The position numbers and the translations under genes are program-made. From Candidatus Margulisiibacteriota bacterium (GTDB lineage Bacteria > Margulisbacteria > Marinamargulisbacteria > DT-59): DNA of 7,132 bases. Positions 1-6,034 of the stretch are shown one piece after another (positions within the stretch are counted from its first letter, which is position 1; the number at the start of each line of letters is the position of its first letter). The notes beneath the pieces were generated by a model. It worked only from the letters and a program-made list of their open reading frames with translations. It was not told where the DNA came from and made no database searches. The stretch spans positions 1 to 7,132 of the forward strand of contig JABSQL010000017.1 of assembly GCA_013215865.1 (NCBI GenBank), given 5' to 3'.

Positions 1-962
1 ACACCAACCCAACGGTGAGTACGGGAGATGGCATTGCATTGGGATTTGAGGCAGGGTGTGAAGTTACGGACATGGAATTTGTGCAGTTTCACCCCACCTC
101 TTTTTATGAGCCACAAAAACAGGGTCACTCATTTTTGATTTCAGAAACAGTTAGAGGGGAGGGTGGGATTATGGTCAATGTTCAAGGTGATCGGTTCATG
201 AAGTCCTATCATCCCGATGCAGAGTTGGCCCCTAGGGATGTAGTGGCCAGAGCGGTGTACCAAGAAATGCAAAAAACAGAGTCCCCATGTGAGTTTTTGG
301 ATATGGGAGCGGTATCGTTTAATTTGAAAGACCGGTTTCCGACGATTTATGCCTATTTGGCTGCCAGAGGAATCGATATGGCAACGGATCGAATTCCTGT
401 GGTGCCTTCTGCCCATTACTTTATTGGCGGTTTACGAACAGATATCCATGGCAAAACGTCTGTGGAGGGGTGTTATGCCGTAGGAGAAACAGCCTCATTG
501 GGAATTCACGGCGCCAACAGATTGGCATCGAATTCGTTGTTGGAGGGTTTGGTATTTGGGTATCGGGTGGCCAAGGATGCGTTACACCATGCAACAGAAG
601 CCTTATCTACTTTGGAGGGCCCCTATCCAATCCCAGAAAAAGGGAAGGGTCTTACACCCACACGAATTTCTGTGGTCAAGACAGCCATCCAGTCCATTAT
701 GTGGAACGGGGTGGGTATTATTCGGTCCCGGAAAGGGCTGGAAGAAGCGATATCAAAGCTGGACTCATTGTCTTGGATTCATAAAGTGAAGGGGTTTTCA
801 CCAGAGCTAGGTGAGTTGCAAAACATGCAGGTGGTGGCAAAGTTATGTGCTCAGTTTGCCTTAGAGAGAGAGGAGAGTCGGGGGGGGCATTTTAGGTCGG
901 ATTTTCCGGATAAGGATTCGAAAAGTGAGTCCCATAATGTATTGCGGGTCAAGCGAAGTTAG
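1..962 (+). CDS. nadB: L-aspartate oxidase, C-terminal part (5' end outside window)
   Basis: FAD-dependent oxidase that converts L-aspartate to iminoaspartate, the first step of de novo NAD synthesis; iminoaspartate then goes to quinolinate synthase NadA. The reading frame is open from base 3 (T-N-P-T-V-S-T-G-D-G), so the GTG at 15 is internal and the N-terminal FAD-binding part is missing. Visible family motifs in order are STGDGIALG, EFVQFHPTSFY, ETVRGEG, ELAPRDVVARA, PSAHYFIGG (His at 414-416), YAVGE, HGANRLASNSLLEGLVFG (Arg at 519-521) and, in the C-terminal helical part, ESRGGHF. The His and Arg match conserved substrate-binding positions of the family. ESRG-HF plus HGANR-ASNSLLE separates NadB well from the related succinate dehydrogenase and fumarate reductase flavoproteins. 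The C-terminus looks complete. No nadA or nadC is in view. The base composition is richer in G than that of orfA, which faces it 14 bp downstream. Confidence 0.96.
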   Translation, partial: TNPTVSTGDGIALGFEAGCEVTDMEFVQFHPTSFYEPQKQGHSFLISETVRGEGGIMVNVQGDRFMKSYHPDAELAPRDVVARAVYQEMQKTESPCEFLDMGAVSFNLKDRFPTIYAYLAARGIDMATDRIPVVPSAHYFIGGLRTDIHGKTSVEGCYAVGETASLGIHGANRLASNSLLEGLVFGYRVAKDALHHATEALSTLEGPYPIPEKGKGLTPTRISVVKTAIQSIMWNGVGIIRSRKGLEEAISKLDSLSWIHKVKGFSPELGELQNMQVVAKLCAQFALEREESRGGHFRSDFPDKDSKSESHNVLRVKRS

Positions 963-976
963 CAAAGCGTTTATTT

Positions 977-1609
977 TTAAATATTGACATATTTCATTAT
1001 ATTGCTATTCCATACTTTGAGACCTTCAACTTCAGCTATTTTGCCTGATATAACTTCAGAATCAAAACAAACTGAAGATTTGAGTCGGAAATACTTTTTT
1101 GGATTAATATCTTTACTGCCTTCCGTTTCAATTAAAACGACTTCAGTGCAGTCATCTTTGTTGTCTGTGTGAAAAATATCTAAATAGATTTCAAGAATTT
1201 TAAATTCGCCCCCAATTAACGGGTCTTTTGCTTGTACATGATGCAACAAAAGGGCCAATATTTTTAAGAAGTCTTCTTTAGTGAATATCGAATATCCTTT
1301 ACGTTCTTCACAATGGGATATATAGTGATCAATAAAAGCAAGGAACTTATTTCTTAAGTCTTTAAATGTTTCATTTATAATTTGTTTATTCACAAATGAG
1401 GAAGATGTTTTATTATAGAATTCATAGAAATATTTTTTTCTAAAAGTTTCGTCTATTTCATCTATTCCTGATAATAAATTAGATAAGTTATCTGCTTCGT
1501 GTAATTTGGCTTTCAAATCAGCGGCATCTGCTTTCATATTAGCAAGTGAATGATTACTGCCAGAAGTTTTTGCTACTGTATTCACACTCATAATTTTGAA
1601 TTTCGACAT
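977..1609 (-). CDS. Hypothetical protein orfA, AT-rich, no recognised family
   Basis: I do not recognise this protein. With the start at 1609 (MSKFKIMSV) it has 210 residues; a second in-frame ATG at 1591 would give 204. The frame stays open upstream to 1798, but that extension would cover the gcvH promoter, ribosome binding site and first codons, so it is rejected. The protein appears soluble, without signal peptide or membrane segment. It is mainly helical: an Ala/Lys/Leu-rich helix at residues 25-48, charged and aromatic helices at 50-100 (FRKKYFYEFYNK, FKDLRNKFLAFIDHYISH), a Leu-rich helix at 113-126 (FLKILALLLHHV), then a likely beta part at 135-200 (FKILEIYLDIF, CTEVVLIETEG). There is no Shine-Dalgarno sequence before either ATG. 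The codon use is AT-rich, unlike nadB, and the orientation is opposite to both neighbours, which suggests later acquisition. The gene is probably real because of its length and coherent hydrophobic patterning. Confidence 0.7.
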   Translation of the reverse strand: MSKFKIMSVNTVAKTSGSNHSLANMKADAADLKAKLHEADNLSNLLSGIDEIDETFRKKYFYEFYNKTSSSFVNKQIINETFKDLRNKFLAFIDHYISHCEERKGYSIFTKEDFLKILALLLHHVQAKDPLIGGEFKILEIYLDIFHTDNKDDCTEVVLIETEGSKDINPKKYFRLKSSVCFDSEVISGKIAEVEGLKVWNSNIMKYVNI

Positions 1610-1619
1610 CTCGATAGAT

Positions 1620-1648
1620 AATATACTAGAATTTCGTAAAAATTTAAA
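1620..1648 (-). promoter_or_regulatory. Possible orfA promoter
   Basis: Read on the minus strand, TATATT at 1625-1620 is a 5/6 match to the -10 consensus. TTTAAA 17 bp upstream (1648-1643) matches the -35 at 4/6. The -10 ends only 10 bp before the ATG at 1609, so the transcript would begin within a few bases of the start codon. This fits the missing Shine-Dalgarno sequence. The site is AT-rich, so chance matches are possible. Confidence 0.35.
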
Positions 1649-1676
1649 CACCCATTTTTCATTGAAGCACCAAACC

Positions 1677-1705
1677 GTGACGTCCCCCATAAAAACAGAT
1701 ATACT
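1677..1705 (+). promoter_or_regulatory. Likely gcvH promoter
   Basis: GTGACG at 1677-1682 (4/6 to the -35 consensus), a 17-bp spacer and TATACT at 1700-1705 (5/6 to the -10). Transcription would begin near 1712, giving a leader of about 20 bases that contains the ribosome binding site. It lies between divergent orfA and gcvH, so the two start regions share about 120 bp. Confidence 0.5.
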
Positions 1706-1717
1706 ATCACCCACAAA

Positions 1718-1724
1718 AAGGAGG
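1718..1724 (+). promoter_or_regulatory. Ribosome binding site of gcvH
   Basis: AAGGAGG, a perfect Shine-Dalgarno core, ends 7 bases before the ATG at 1732. It fixes the gcvH start and shows that this genome uses canonical anti-SD pairing for at least part of its genes. Confidence 0.85.
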
Positions 1725-1731
1725 CTATCAC

Positions 1732-2115
1732 ATGATTCCAAAAGATTTAAGATATACAGAAGAACATGAGTGGATAAAGGTGGAAAATGGAGAAGCAACC
1801 ATCGGCATTACAGAGCATGCCTCTCAAGAGTTAGGAGAAATTGTATTTGCTGAATTACCTGAAGTGGGGACTCAATTTGATAAAATGGCAGAGTTCGGGT
1901 CTGTAGAGTCGGTCAAAACGGTATCCAGTTTATATTTGCCGGTCAGTGGTGAGATATCAGCCATCAATGAAGATATTTCAGAGCAACCCGAAACCATCAA
2001 CAATGCCCCATATAGCGAAGGGTGGCTAGTGAGGGTGAAGTTGTCAGATGAAAAAGAGGTAGAGGACCTTATGACTCAGGAGCAGTATGAGTCGTTTTTG
2101 GAAAAAATAGTATAA
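1732..2115 (+). CDS. gcvH: Glycine cleavage system H protein (lipoyl carrier)
   Basis: A small cytoplasmic carrier whose lipoyl-lysine arm shuttles the aminomethyl group between the P, T and L proteins of glycine cleavage. In many bacteria it also acts as an intermediate in lipoate assembly. The 127-residue length is typical. The N-terminus IPKDLRYTEEHEWIK is the family signature. The lipoyl-domain hairpin FGSVESVKTVSSLYLPVSGEI carries the modified lysine at residue 62. NNAPYSEGWLVRVK (residues 90-103) and the closing MTQEQYESFL helix complete the fold. Start choice is firm because of AAGGAGG 7 bases upstream. It has its own promoter and stands alone here: gcvT, gcvP and lipoate ligase or synthase genes are not adjacent, so the sequence does not tell whether it works in glycine cleavage, in lipoate relay or both. 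Confidence 0.97.
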   Translation: MIPKDLRYTEEHEWIKVENGEATIGITEHASQELGEIVFAELPEVGTQFDKMAEFGSVESVKTVSSLYLPVSGEISAINEDISEQPETINNAPYSEGWLVRVKLSDEKEVEDLMTQEQYESFLEKIV

Positions 2116-2262
2116 TATAGTAGCTCACATAAAAGGATACAGAGAAAAATTGGTATATTCTTACAGGCTGATCTATAGAGTTTCAGGTAAAAAGCTATAC
2201 ATAGTCTCACTTGTACACATGAAACAAAACTTGAAGTCTATGAAAGGTTTGTGAGCTGATAC
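2111..2262. other. Convergent gcvH/panC gap with a foldable, inverted-repeat-closed segment
   Basis: No gene is seen here. AGCTCACA at 2122-2129 is perfectly complementary to TGTGAGCT at 2250-2257, spanning nearly the whole gap. Inside it, 2174-2185 (TATAGAGTTTCA) can pair with 2232-2242 (TGAAGTCTATG) in 11 base pairs with one bulged G and two G-U pairs. A perfect TATAAT at 2111-2116 sits 5 bp before the first arm, but the -35 region is poor (about 3/6). Neither strand has the immediate T-run expected of a rho-independent terminator. It could be a small structured RNA, a terminator-like fold at the end of convergent transcripts, or a remnant of a small inverted-repeat element. Confidence 0.35.
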
Positions 2263-3099
2263 TTACTGGAATGCCATATTATCAATCAACCGTGTTTGCC
2301 CCACATACCCCGCAAACATGATTCTATCATCAGATTCGATCGCCTCCCTGGGATGTAACGTTGAAGCATCCACAATCGTCAGATAATCGATTTGAATATT
2401 GCCCTCTTTGAGTATGGGGGTCATGATGTCTAGAAGTGTGTCGCTTTTTGTTATCCCCGACATATATTGAGATCTCCCTTCTGTGAGGGCTTTGTAAATA
2501 TACGTGGCAGACTGAGTGTCTGTTTCCGATAAATATGCATTGCGAGAGCTAAGTGCCAGGCCATTTGGATCCCGGACAATGGGGCATCCAACCACACGAA
2601 TGGGAAAAAAGTGGTCTCTCACCATTTTCTGGATAATCACAAGCTGCTGGAAATCCTTTTCCCCGAAATAGGCAGCACTGGGTTTTATGAGATTAAACAA
2701 TCTTAGAACAACAGAAGTAACACCCTTAAAAAAGTGGGGCCGTGTCTTCCCACATAAACATGTTGAGAGCGACGAGACGTCTACTTCATTGTCTGGGGTA
2801 TGGGGGAATATCTCCTTCCTTGAGGGCGTAAAGACCATATCAACAGGAAGTGTTTCCAGGCGGGCCAGGTCAGATGAGACTTGTCGGGGGTAGGCGTCAA
2901 AATCTTCTTGGGGTCCAAACTGTAGGGGGTTGATAAAAATACTGACGATAGTGGCATCATTTTCTGAAAGAGATGTTTCAATGAGGGATAGATGGCCTTC
3001 ATGGAGGGCACCCATTGTGGGAACAAAACCCAACGTCTGATGCGATGAAGATGAGAGGGCGTCCTTCAGAGAAGAAACTGTTTTAAGGTGTGCGGGCAA
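2263..3099 (-). CDS. panC: Pantothenate synthetase (pantoate--beta-alanine ligase)
   Basis: A cytoplasmic enzyme that joins pantoate and beta-alanine with ATP through a pantoyl-adenylate, the last step of pantothenate (vitamin B5) synthesis towards coenzyme A. Length is 278 residues, normal for the family. Visible motifs: GFVPTMGALHEGHLSLI (residues 24-40, with the HxGH nucleotide-binding signature HEGH at 33-36), SIFINPLQFGPQEDFDAYPR (53-72), FGEKDFQQL (145-153) and IVRDPNGLALSSRN (174-187), the KMSKS-like loop. The start is TTG at 3099: an in-frame TAA lies 12 bases upstream of it and the next Met is inside the VPTMG motif, so no ATG start is possible. No clear Shine-Dalgarno sequence is present, and an ATG in another frame begins 8 bases upstream. 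The motif usually read RPGHF-GV is here RPHFFKGV (residues 120-127). topA lies 68 bp upstream on the same strand, so co-transcription is likely. Confidence 0.96.
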   Translation of the reverse strand: MPAHLKTVSSLKDALSSSSHQTLGFVPTMGALHEGHLSLIETSLSENDATIVSIFINPLQFGPQEDFDAYPRQVSSDLARLETLPVDMVFTPSRKEIFPHTPDNEVDVSSLSTCLCGKTRPHFFKGVTSVVLRLFNLIKPSAAYFGEKDFQQLVIIQKMVRDHFFPIRVVGCPIVRDPNGLALSSRNAYLSETDTQSATYIYKALTEGRSQYMSGITKSDTLLDIMTPILKEGNIQIDYLTIVDASTLHPREAIESDDRIMFAGYVGQTRLIDNMAFQ

Positions 3100-3167
3100 G
3101 GTACCATAAGATTAAGGTCAAAATAATGGCCAGTATTTTGATACTCCAGTTTGAAAAGAGAATAGAT

Positions 3168-5252
3168 TTAATCAGATTTTTCGGTTTCATGTTTACATTT
3201 TGGACAGATATAAGAGAGGGTATCTCCTTTTTTCTTTTTCTCTGTCATAATGGGGTTTTTGCAGCTGGGACATTCTTTGTTGACTGGTTTTGTCCATAAG
3301 GCAAACTTACATTTCGGGTAAGTAGAGCATCCGTAAAATGGTTTGCCTCTTTTCGTCTTTTTCTCTATGAGAGGGGAATCACAATCGGGGCAGTTAACCC
3401 CCAGTTCAACAAGAATTGATTTTGTGTTTTTACAGTCTGGAAAAGAGGTGCAAGCCAAAAAGTCACCAAATCGTCCTGATTTTATGACCATCGGGCTGTT
3501 ACATTTCTCACAGACTTCATCACTGGGTCGATCTAGATTTACTTTTTCCATTTCTTCATTTGCTTTTTCAAGCATAGCTGAAAAGGGCTCATAGAAATCT
3601 TGCAAAATTTCCTGCCAAACGTGTTTACCTTCCATGATCTCATCAAGCTTGTTTTCCATATCAGAGGTGAAGCTGACATCAATGATAGAAGAAAAGAATT
3701 CAAGAAGCTTACCGTTTACTAAAACACCTAGTTCAGTAGGTAACAGGCTCTTGTTTTCTTTTTGGACATATCCTCTATCTTGAATAATAGAAAGAGTGGG
3801 GGCATATGTAGACGGCCGGCCAATTCCTTGTTCTTCCATTTCTTTAATGAGGCTGGCCTCTGTGTATCGGGCCGGCGGTTGTGTGAATTTTTGTTGTGCA
3901 TCCACTTCTTTAAGTGATAGGGAGTCTTCCTTTGTGATTGAAGGGAGGAGGGCATTTTTCTCATCTTTATCATGATCATCTTTGCCTTCTTCGTAGAGAA
4001 CCAAGAAGCCATTAAATAGTAAAATGTTCCCCGTGGTTTTAAGGAAATAAGGCGCACACTCAGTGATGATAGTGGTGCGCTCTAGTTTTGCACTGGACAT
4101 TTGAGAGGCCATGAAACGGTCCCATATTAATTTATATAACTTGGCTTGGTCGGACGTTGTTTTTTGAGACACTGTGTCTGGAGATAGTTCGAAATAAGTG
4201 GGTCGTATGGCCTCATGTGCATCCTGAGCCGATTTTTTTGATTTGTAGAATCGAGGTGATTCTGGGTAATAGTCTTTACAGTACTTTTTGATGATATAAG
4301 ATTTTGCAGCATCTCTGGCTTCATTAGAGATGCGAAATGAGTCTGTACGCATGTAGGTAATGAGTCCTGTTGCTTCACCATCAACATCGATTCCCTCATA
4401 AAGTTGTTGGGCCACAATCATGGTCTTTTTGGTACTCCAATTCAGTTTTCTAGAGGCGTCTTGCTGAAGAGTAGAGGTAATAAACGGGGGTGCCGGGTTT
4501 CTGTTGACTTCTTTCTTTTCTATAGAATAAATACTGTATTCTGAGGATTTAAGAGTTTCAACCACTTTATCTGCCATTTCTTGGTTGGGAACCTCCAGCT
4601 TATTTTTAGGATCATTTTCTGCGAATAGCGTGGCAATGAAGGTGTTGTTATCCGGTGTTTTAAGTTCTGAGGTAATCACCCAATATTCTACCGGTACAAA
4701 TTTAGATATTTCCTCTTCTCTGTCACAGACCAGCTTAGCAGATACAGATTGTACCCGACCTGCACTGAGGCCCTTTCGTATTTTCTTAGATAAAATCGGG
4801 CTGAGTTTGTATCCAATCAAACGATCCAAAATACGTCTGGCTTGTTGTGCATTCACCAGGTTTAGATTGATGTCACGGGGATCTTTAATTGCAGATTGAA
4901 CCGCGTTTTTTGTGATTTCGTTAAACACAATACGTTTAAATTTGTTTTTATCGGATTTCATGGCTTCCTGAATATGCCATGCGATGGCTTCGCCTTCTCT
5001 ATCCGGGTCAGTTGCGATCAGGATTTCCTCACATTTTTTTGCAGTAGCCTTCAATTCCTTAATAACCTTTTTCTTGTCTTTAAGATCCTGGTAAGTCGGT
5101 TGGAAGTTATTATCCAGATCCACACCCAAACGAAAAGTGGGCAGGTCCCGAACATGGCCCAGAGAGGCCATAACAATATAGTCTTTGCCCAAATACTTTA
5201 AAATGGTTTTGCATTTTGCGGGCGACTCAACAATAACTAACCGTTTAGACAT
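3168..5252 (-). CDS. topA: DNA topoisomerase I (type IA, omega protein)
   Basis: Relaxes negatively supercoiled DNA by cutting and rejoining one strand through a 5'-phosphotyrosine link. Length is 694 residues, close to Firmicutes TopA. The TOPRIM domain is at the N-terminus: VIVESPAK with the catalytic Glu at 9, and ATDPDREGEAIAWH at 80-93 with D82, D84 and E86 for Mg2+. LSAGRVQSV is at 162-170. The catalytic tyrosine is Tyr300 in GLITYMRTDS, with Arg302 beside it. SAQDAHEAIRPT (341-352) and EQGIGRPSTYAPT (474-486) are further family blocks. Three C-terminal four-Cys zinc motifs follow: C581/584/601/607, C621/624/642/648 and C661/664/683/686. All key residues are present, so the gene looks functional. 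The start is the canonical MSKRLVIVES; no Shine-Dalgarno sequence precedes it, and the promoter lies almost on top of the start. panC follows downstream and orfB lies 72 bp upstream on the same strand. Confidence 0.98.
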   Translation of the reverse strand: MSKRLVIVESPAKCKTILKYLGKDYIVMASLGHVRDLPTFRLGVDLDNNFQPTYQDLKDKKKVIKELKATAKKCEEILIATDPDREGEAIAWHIQEAMKSDKNKFKRIVFNEITKNAVQSAIKDPRDINLNLVNAQQARRILDRLIGYKLSPILSKKIRKGLSAGRVQSVSAKLVCDREEEISKFVPVEYWVITSELKTPDNNTFIATLFAENDPKNKLEVPNQEMADKVVETLKSSEYSIYSIEKKEVNRNPAPPFITSTLQQDASRKLNWSTKKTMIVAQQLYEGIDVDGEATGLITYMRTDSFRISNEARDAAKSYIIKKYCKDYYPESPRFYKSKKSAQDAHEAIRPTYFELSPDTVSQKTTSDQAKLYKLIWDRFMASQMSSAKLERTTIITECAPYFLKTTGNILLFNGFLVLYEEGKDDHDKDEKNALLPSITKEDSLSLKEVDAQQKFTQPPARYTEASLIKEMEEQGIGRPSTYAPTLSIIQDRGYVQKENKSLLPTELGVLVNGKLLEFFSSIIDVSFTSDMENKLDEIMEGKHVWQEILQDFYEPFSAMLEKANEEMEKVNLDRPSDEVCEKCNSPMVIKSGRFGDFLACTSFPDCKNTKSILVELGVNCPDCDSPLIEKKTKRGKPFYGCSTYPKCKFALWTKPVNKECPSCKNPIMTEKKKKGDTLSYICPKCKHETEKSD

Positions 5253-5260
5253 AGCCAGGT

Positions 5261-5290
5261 ATTATCTGCTCAAGAGGCAGACTTTGTCAA
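5261..5290 (-). promoter_or_regulatory. Strong topA promoter, probably giving a leaderless mRNA
   Basis: On the minus strand, TTGACA at 5290-5285 is a perfect -35. An 18-bp spacer follows, then GATAAT at 5266-5261, a 5/6 match to the -10. Only 8 bases (ACCTGGCT) separate the -10 from the ATG at 5252. Initiation usually occurs 6 to 8 bases after the -10, so the 5' leader would be 0 to 3 bases. The absence of any Shine-Dalgarno sequence agrees with this. Confidence 0.7.
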
Positions 5291-5324
5291 TTGGTAAGTA
5301 AAACTGAGTGCCAAGGTTCAATTG

Positions 5325-5858
5325 TTAGAACTTCGTTGGGAATTCTGATTTCAATTCTGATAACTCTTTTGATGTTATAAGCTTGGAATCTTTATGTTGT
5401 TCGATAAGAAAATGAAGGGCCTTTGTTCTATCTTTTTTTAGCAATTGACGTATCACCTCTACAAAATTTATAGAGCCATTCTGTTTAAAAAATTTTAAAA
5501 ATTTATCAGTTTTATTTTCGTTAGTTTTGCTATTAACATAATGAGCACAATCATAAGGTGTACCATAATCATAAGATGTACTAAGTTCGCTGTATTTGAT
5601 ATTTATATCAAGGTTTTTTATACAAAGAAGTAGAACTGTTTCTTCTAGCCTGTCAAAAAGTATTGCAATATGAATAGGGGCCGCCCCGCCTTTTTTACTT
5701 GTATCATTTACCCCGCCTTTGTATTCATTATTAAGAATTGCTCTTTCTATTATGTCATAGCTCTTGCTACCCGTGGTTTTTTCTAACATTACGAAGAGGG
5801 GTTCCTTAGATTCTTCTCTTTCTGATGGTGATGTAGCTACAATCTTCTTGTATGTCAT
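5325..5858 (-). CDS. Small ankyrin-repeat-like protein orfB
   Basis: A 177-residue protein without signal peptide or membrane segment. Residues 58-89 (GGAAPIHIAILFDRLEETVL, then CIKNLDINIKY) match the ankyrin pattern G-x-TPLHxA followed by a helix and a D-I-N loop. Residues 99-130 (GTPYDCAHYVNS, then KFLKFFKQNGS) read as a second, more degenerate repeat. Residues 33-57 could be a partial capping repeat ending in GVND, and residues 135-152 form a capping helix pair. Ankyrin repeats bind other proteins, so a binding or regulatory role is the reasonable inference; no enzyme domain is seen. The start is supported by GGAGG 7 bases upstream. The gene is AT-rich, unlike topA downstream (72-bp gap, same strand), and is divergent from orfC. 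MTYKKIVAT resembles the orfC N-terminus MFMKKIVAM, probably by chance. The ankyrin assignment is fairly secure for the first repeat and weaker for the others. Confidence 0.75.
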   Translation of the reverse strand: MTYKKIVATSPSEREESKEPLFVMLEKTTGSKSYDIIERAILNNEYKGGVNDTSKKGGAAPIHIAILFDRLEETVLLLCIKNLDINIKYSELSTSYDYGTPYDCAHYVNSKTNENKTDKFLKFFKQNGSINFVEVIRQLLKKDRTKALHFLIEQHKDSKLITSKELSELKSEFPTKF

Positions 5859-5863
5859 ATGTT

Positions 5864-5870
5864 TCCTCCA
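5864..5870 (-). promoter_or_regulatory. Ribosome binding site of orfB
   Basis: The minus strand reads GGAGGAAACATATG, a strong Shine-Dalgarno sequence about 7 bases before the ATG at 5858. It decides the orfB start. Confidence 0.75.
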
Positions 5871-5889
5871 CTATATTTGTGTAAAATTA

Positions 5890-5917
5890 TTTATACTATT
5901 AGTTTAGACAATGTAAA
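5890..5917 (-). promoter_or_regulatory. Likely orfB promoter
   Basis: On the minus strand, TTTACA at 5917-5912 (5/6 to the -35), a 16-bp spacer and TATAAA at 5895-5890 (5/6 to the -10). The start point would fall near 5883, giving a leader of about 25 bases that includes the Shine-Dalgarno sequence. Confidence 0.5.
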
Positions 5918-5929
5918 GAGATTTGTGAA

Positions 5930-5964
5930 GGCTGTTTCCCCATGAAGAAGAAAATGGCTGTTTC
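5930..5964. repeat. Direct repeat pair GGCTGTTTC between divergent promoters
   Basis: GGCTGTTTC occurs at 5930-5938 and again at 5956-5964 in the same orientation, 26 bp apart start to start. The second copy ends 3 bp before the orfC -35, and the first lies 12 bp behind the orfB -35. The position suggests a regulator-binding site shared by both genes. A chance 9-bp repeat is possible. Confidence 0.45.
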
Positions 5965-5967
5965 ATA

Positions 5968-5996
5968 TTGACAATTTATTAAATTTGCCCTTAAAT
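5968..5996 (+). promoter_or_regulatory. Likely orfC promoter
   Basis: A perfect -35 TTGACA at 5968-5973, a 17-bp spacer and TTAAAT at 5991-5996 (4/6 to the -10). The start point would be near 6003, leaving a leader of about 32 bases with the ribosome binding site. The -10 lies inside the second copy of a 12-bp direct repeat. Confidence 0.5.
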
Positions 5997-6002
5997 TTAC
6001 CC
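5979..6002 (+). repeat. Tandem 12-bp repeat over the orfC -10 box
   Basis: TTAAATTTGCCC (5979-5990) is followed directly by TTAAATTTACCC (5991-6002), identical at 11 of 12 positions. The repeat covers part of the spacer and the whole -10 hexamer, so a protein bound here would block orfC transcription. It may instead be a simple tandem duplication. Confidence 0.5.
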
Positions 6003-6017
6003 TATTATTAATTTTAG

Positions 6018-6025
6018 AAAAGGAG
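6018..6025 (+). promoter_or_regulatory. Ribosome binding site of orfC
   Basis: AAAAGGAG ends 9 bases before the ATG at 6035. The alternative ATG at 6041 would be 15 bases away, which is too far, so 6035 is preferred. Confidence 0.75.
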
Positions 6026-6034
6026 ATACAAGAT

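Noticed and set aside
15..17. GTG as the start of nadB
   Set aside because: The frame is open to base 3 and the preceding residues T-N-P-T belong to the conserved NadB block, so the gene is cut by the window edge.
979..994. AAATAT-TGAC-ATATTT hairpin after nadB as a terminator
   Set aside because: Only six A-T pairs, no T-run behind it, and it lies inside the last codons of orfA.
1610..1798. N-terminal extension of orfA on the minus strand up to 1798
   Set aside because: It would overlap the gcvH promoter, ribosome binding site and first codons, and the added residues look like translated regulatory DNA.
3132..3145. AGTAT-CAAA-ATACT hairpin between topA and panC
   Set aside because: A five-pair stem without a T-run is too weak to call a terminator or attenuator.
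3168..5252. Several open frames on the opposite strand or in other frames within topA, panC and nadB
   Set aside because: They overlap strongly supported genes, have no family motifs and no ribosome binding sites; they are shadows of the real genes.
5311..5328. GGTTCAATT resembling a tRNA T-loop
   Set aside because: The flanking bases do not form a T stem and no acceptor or anticodon arm can be found.
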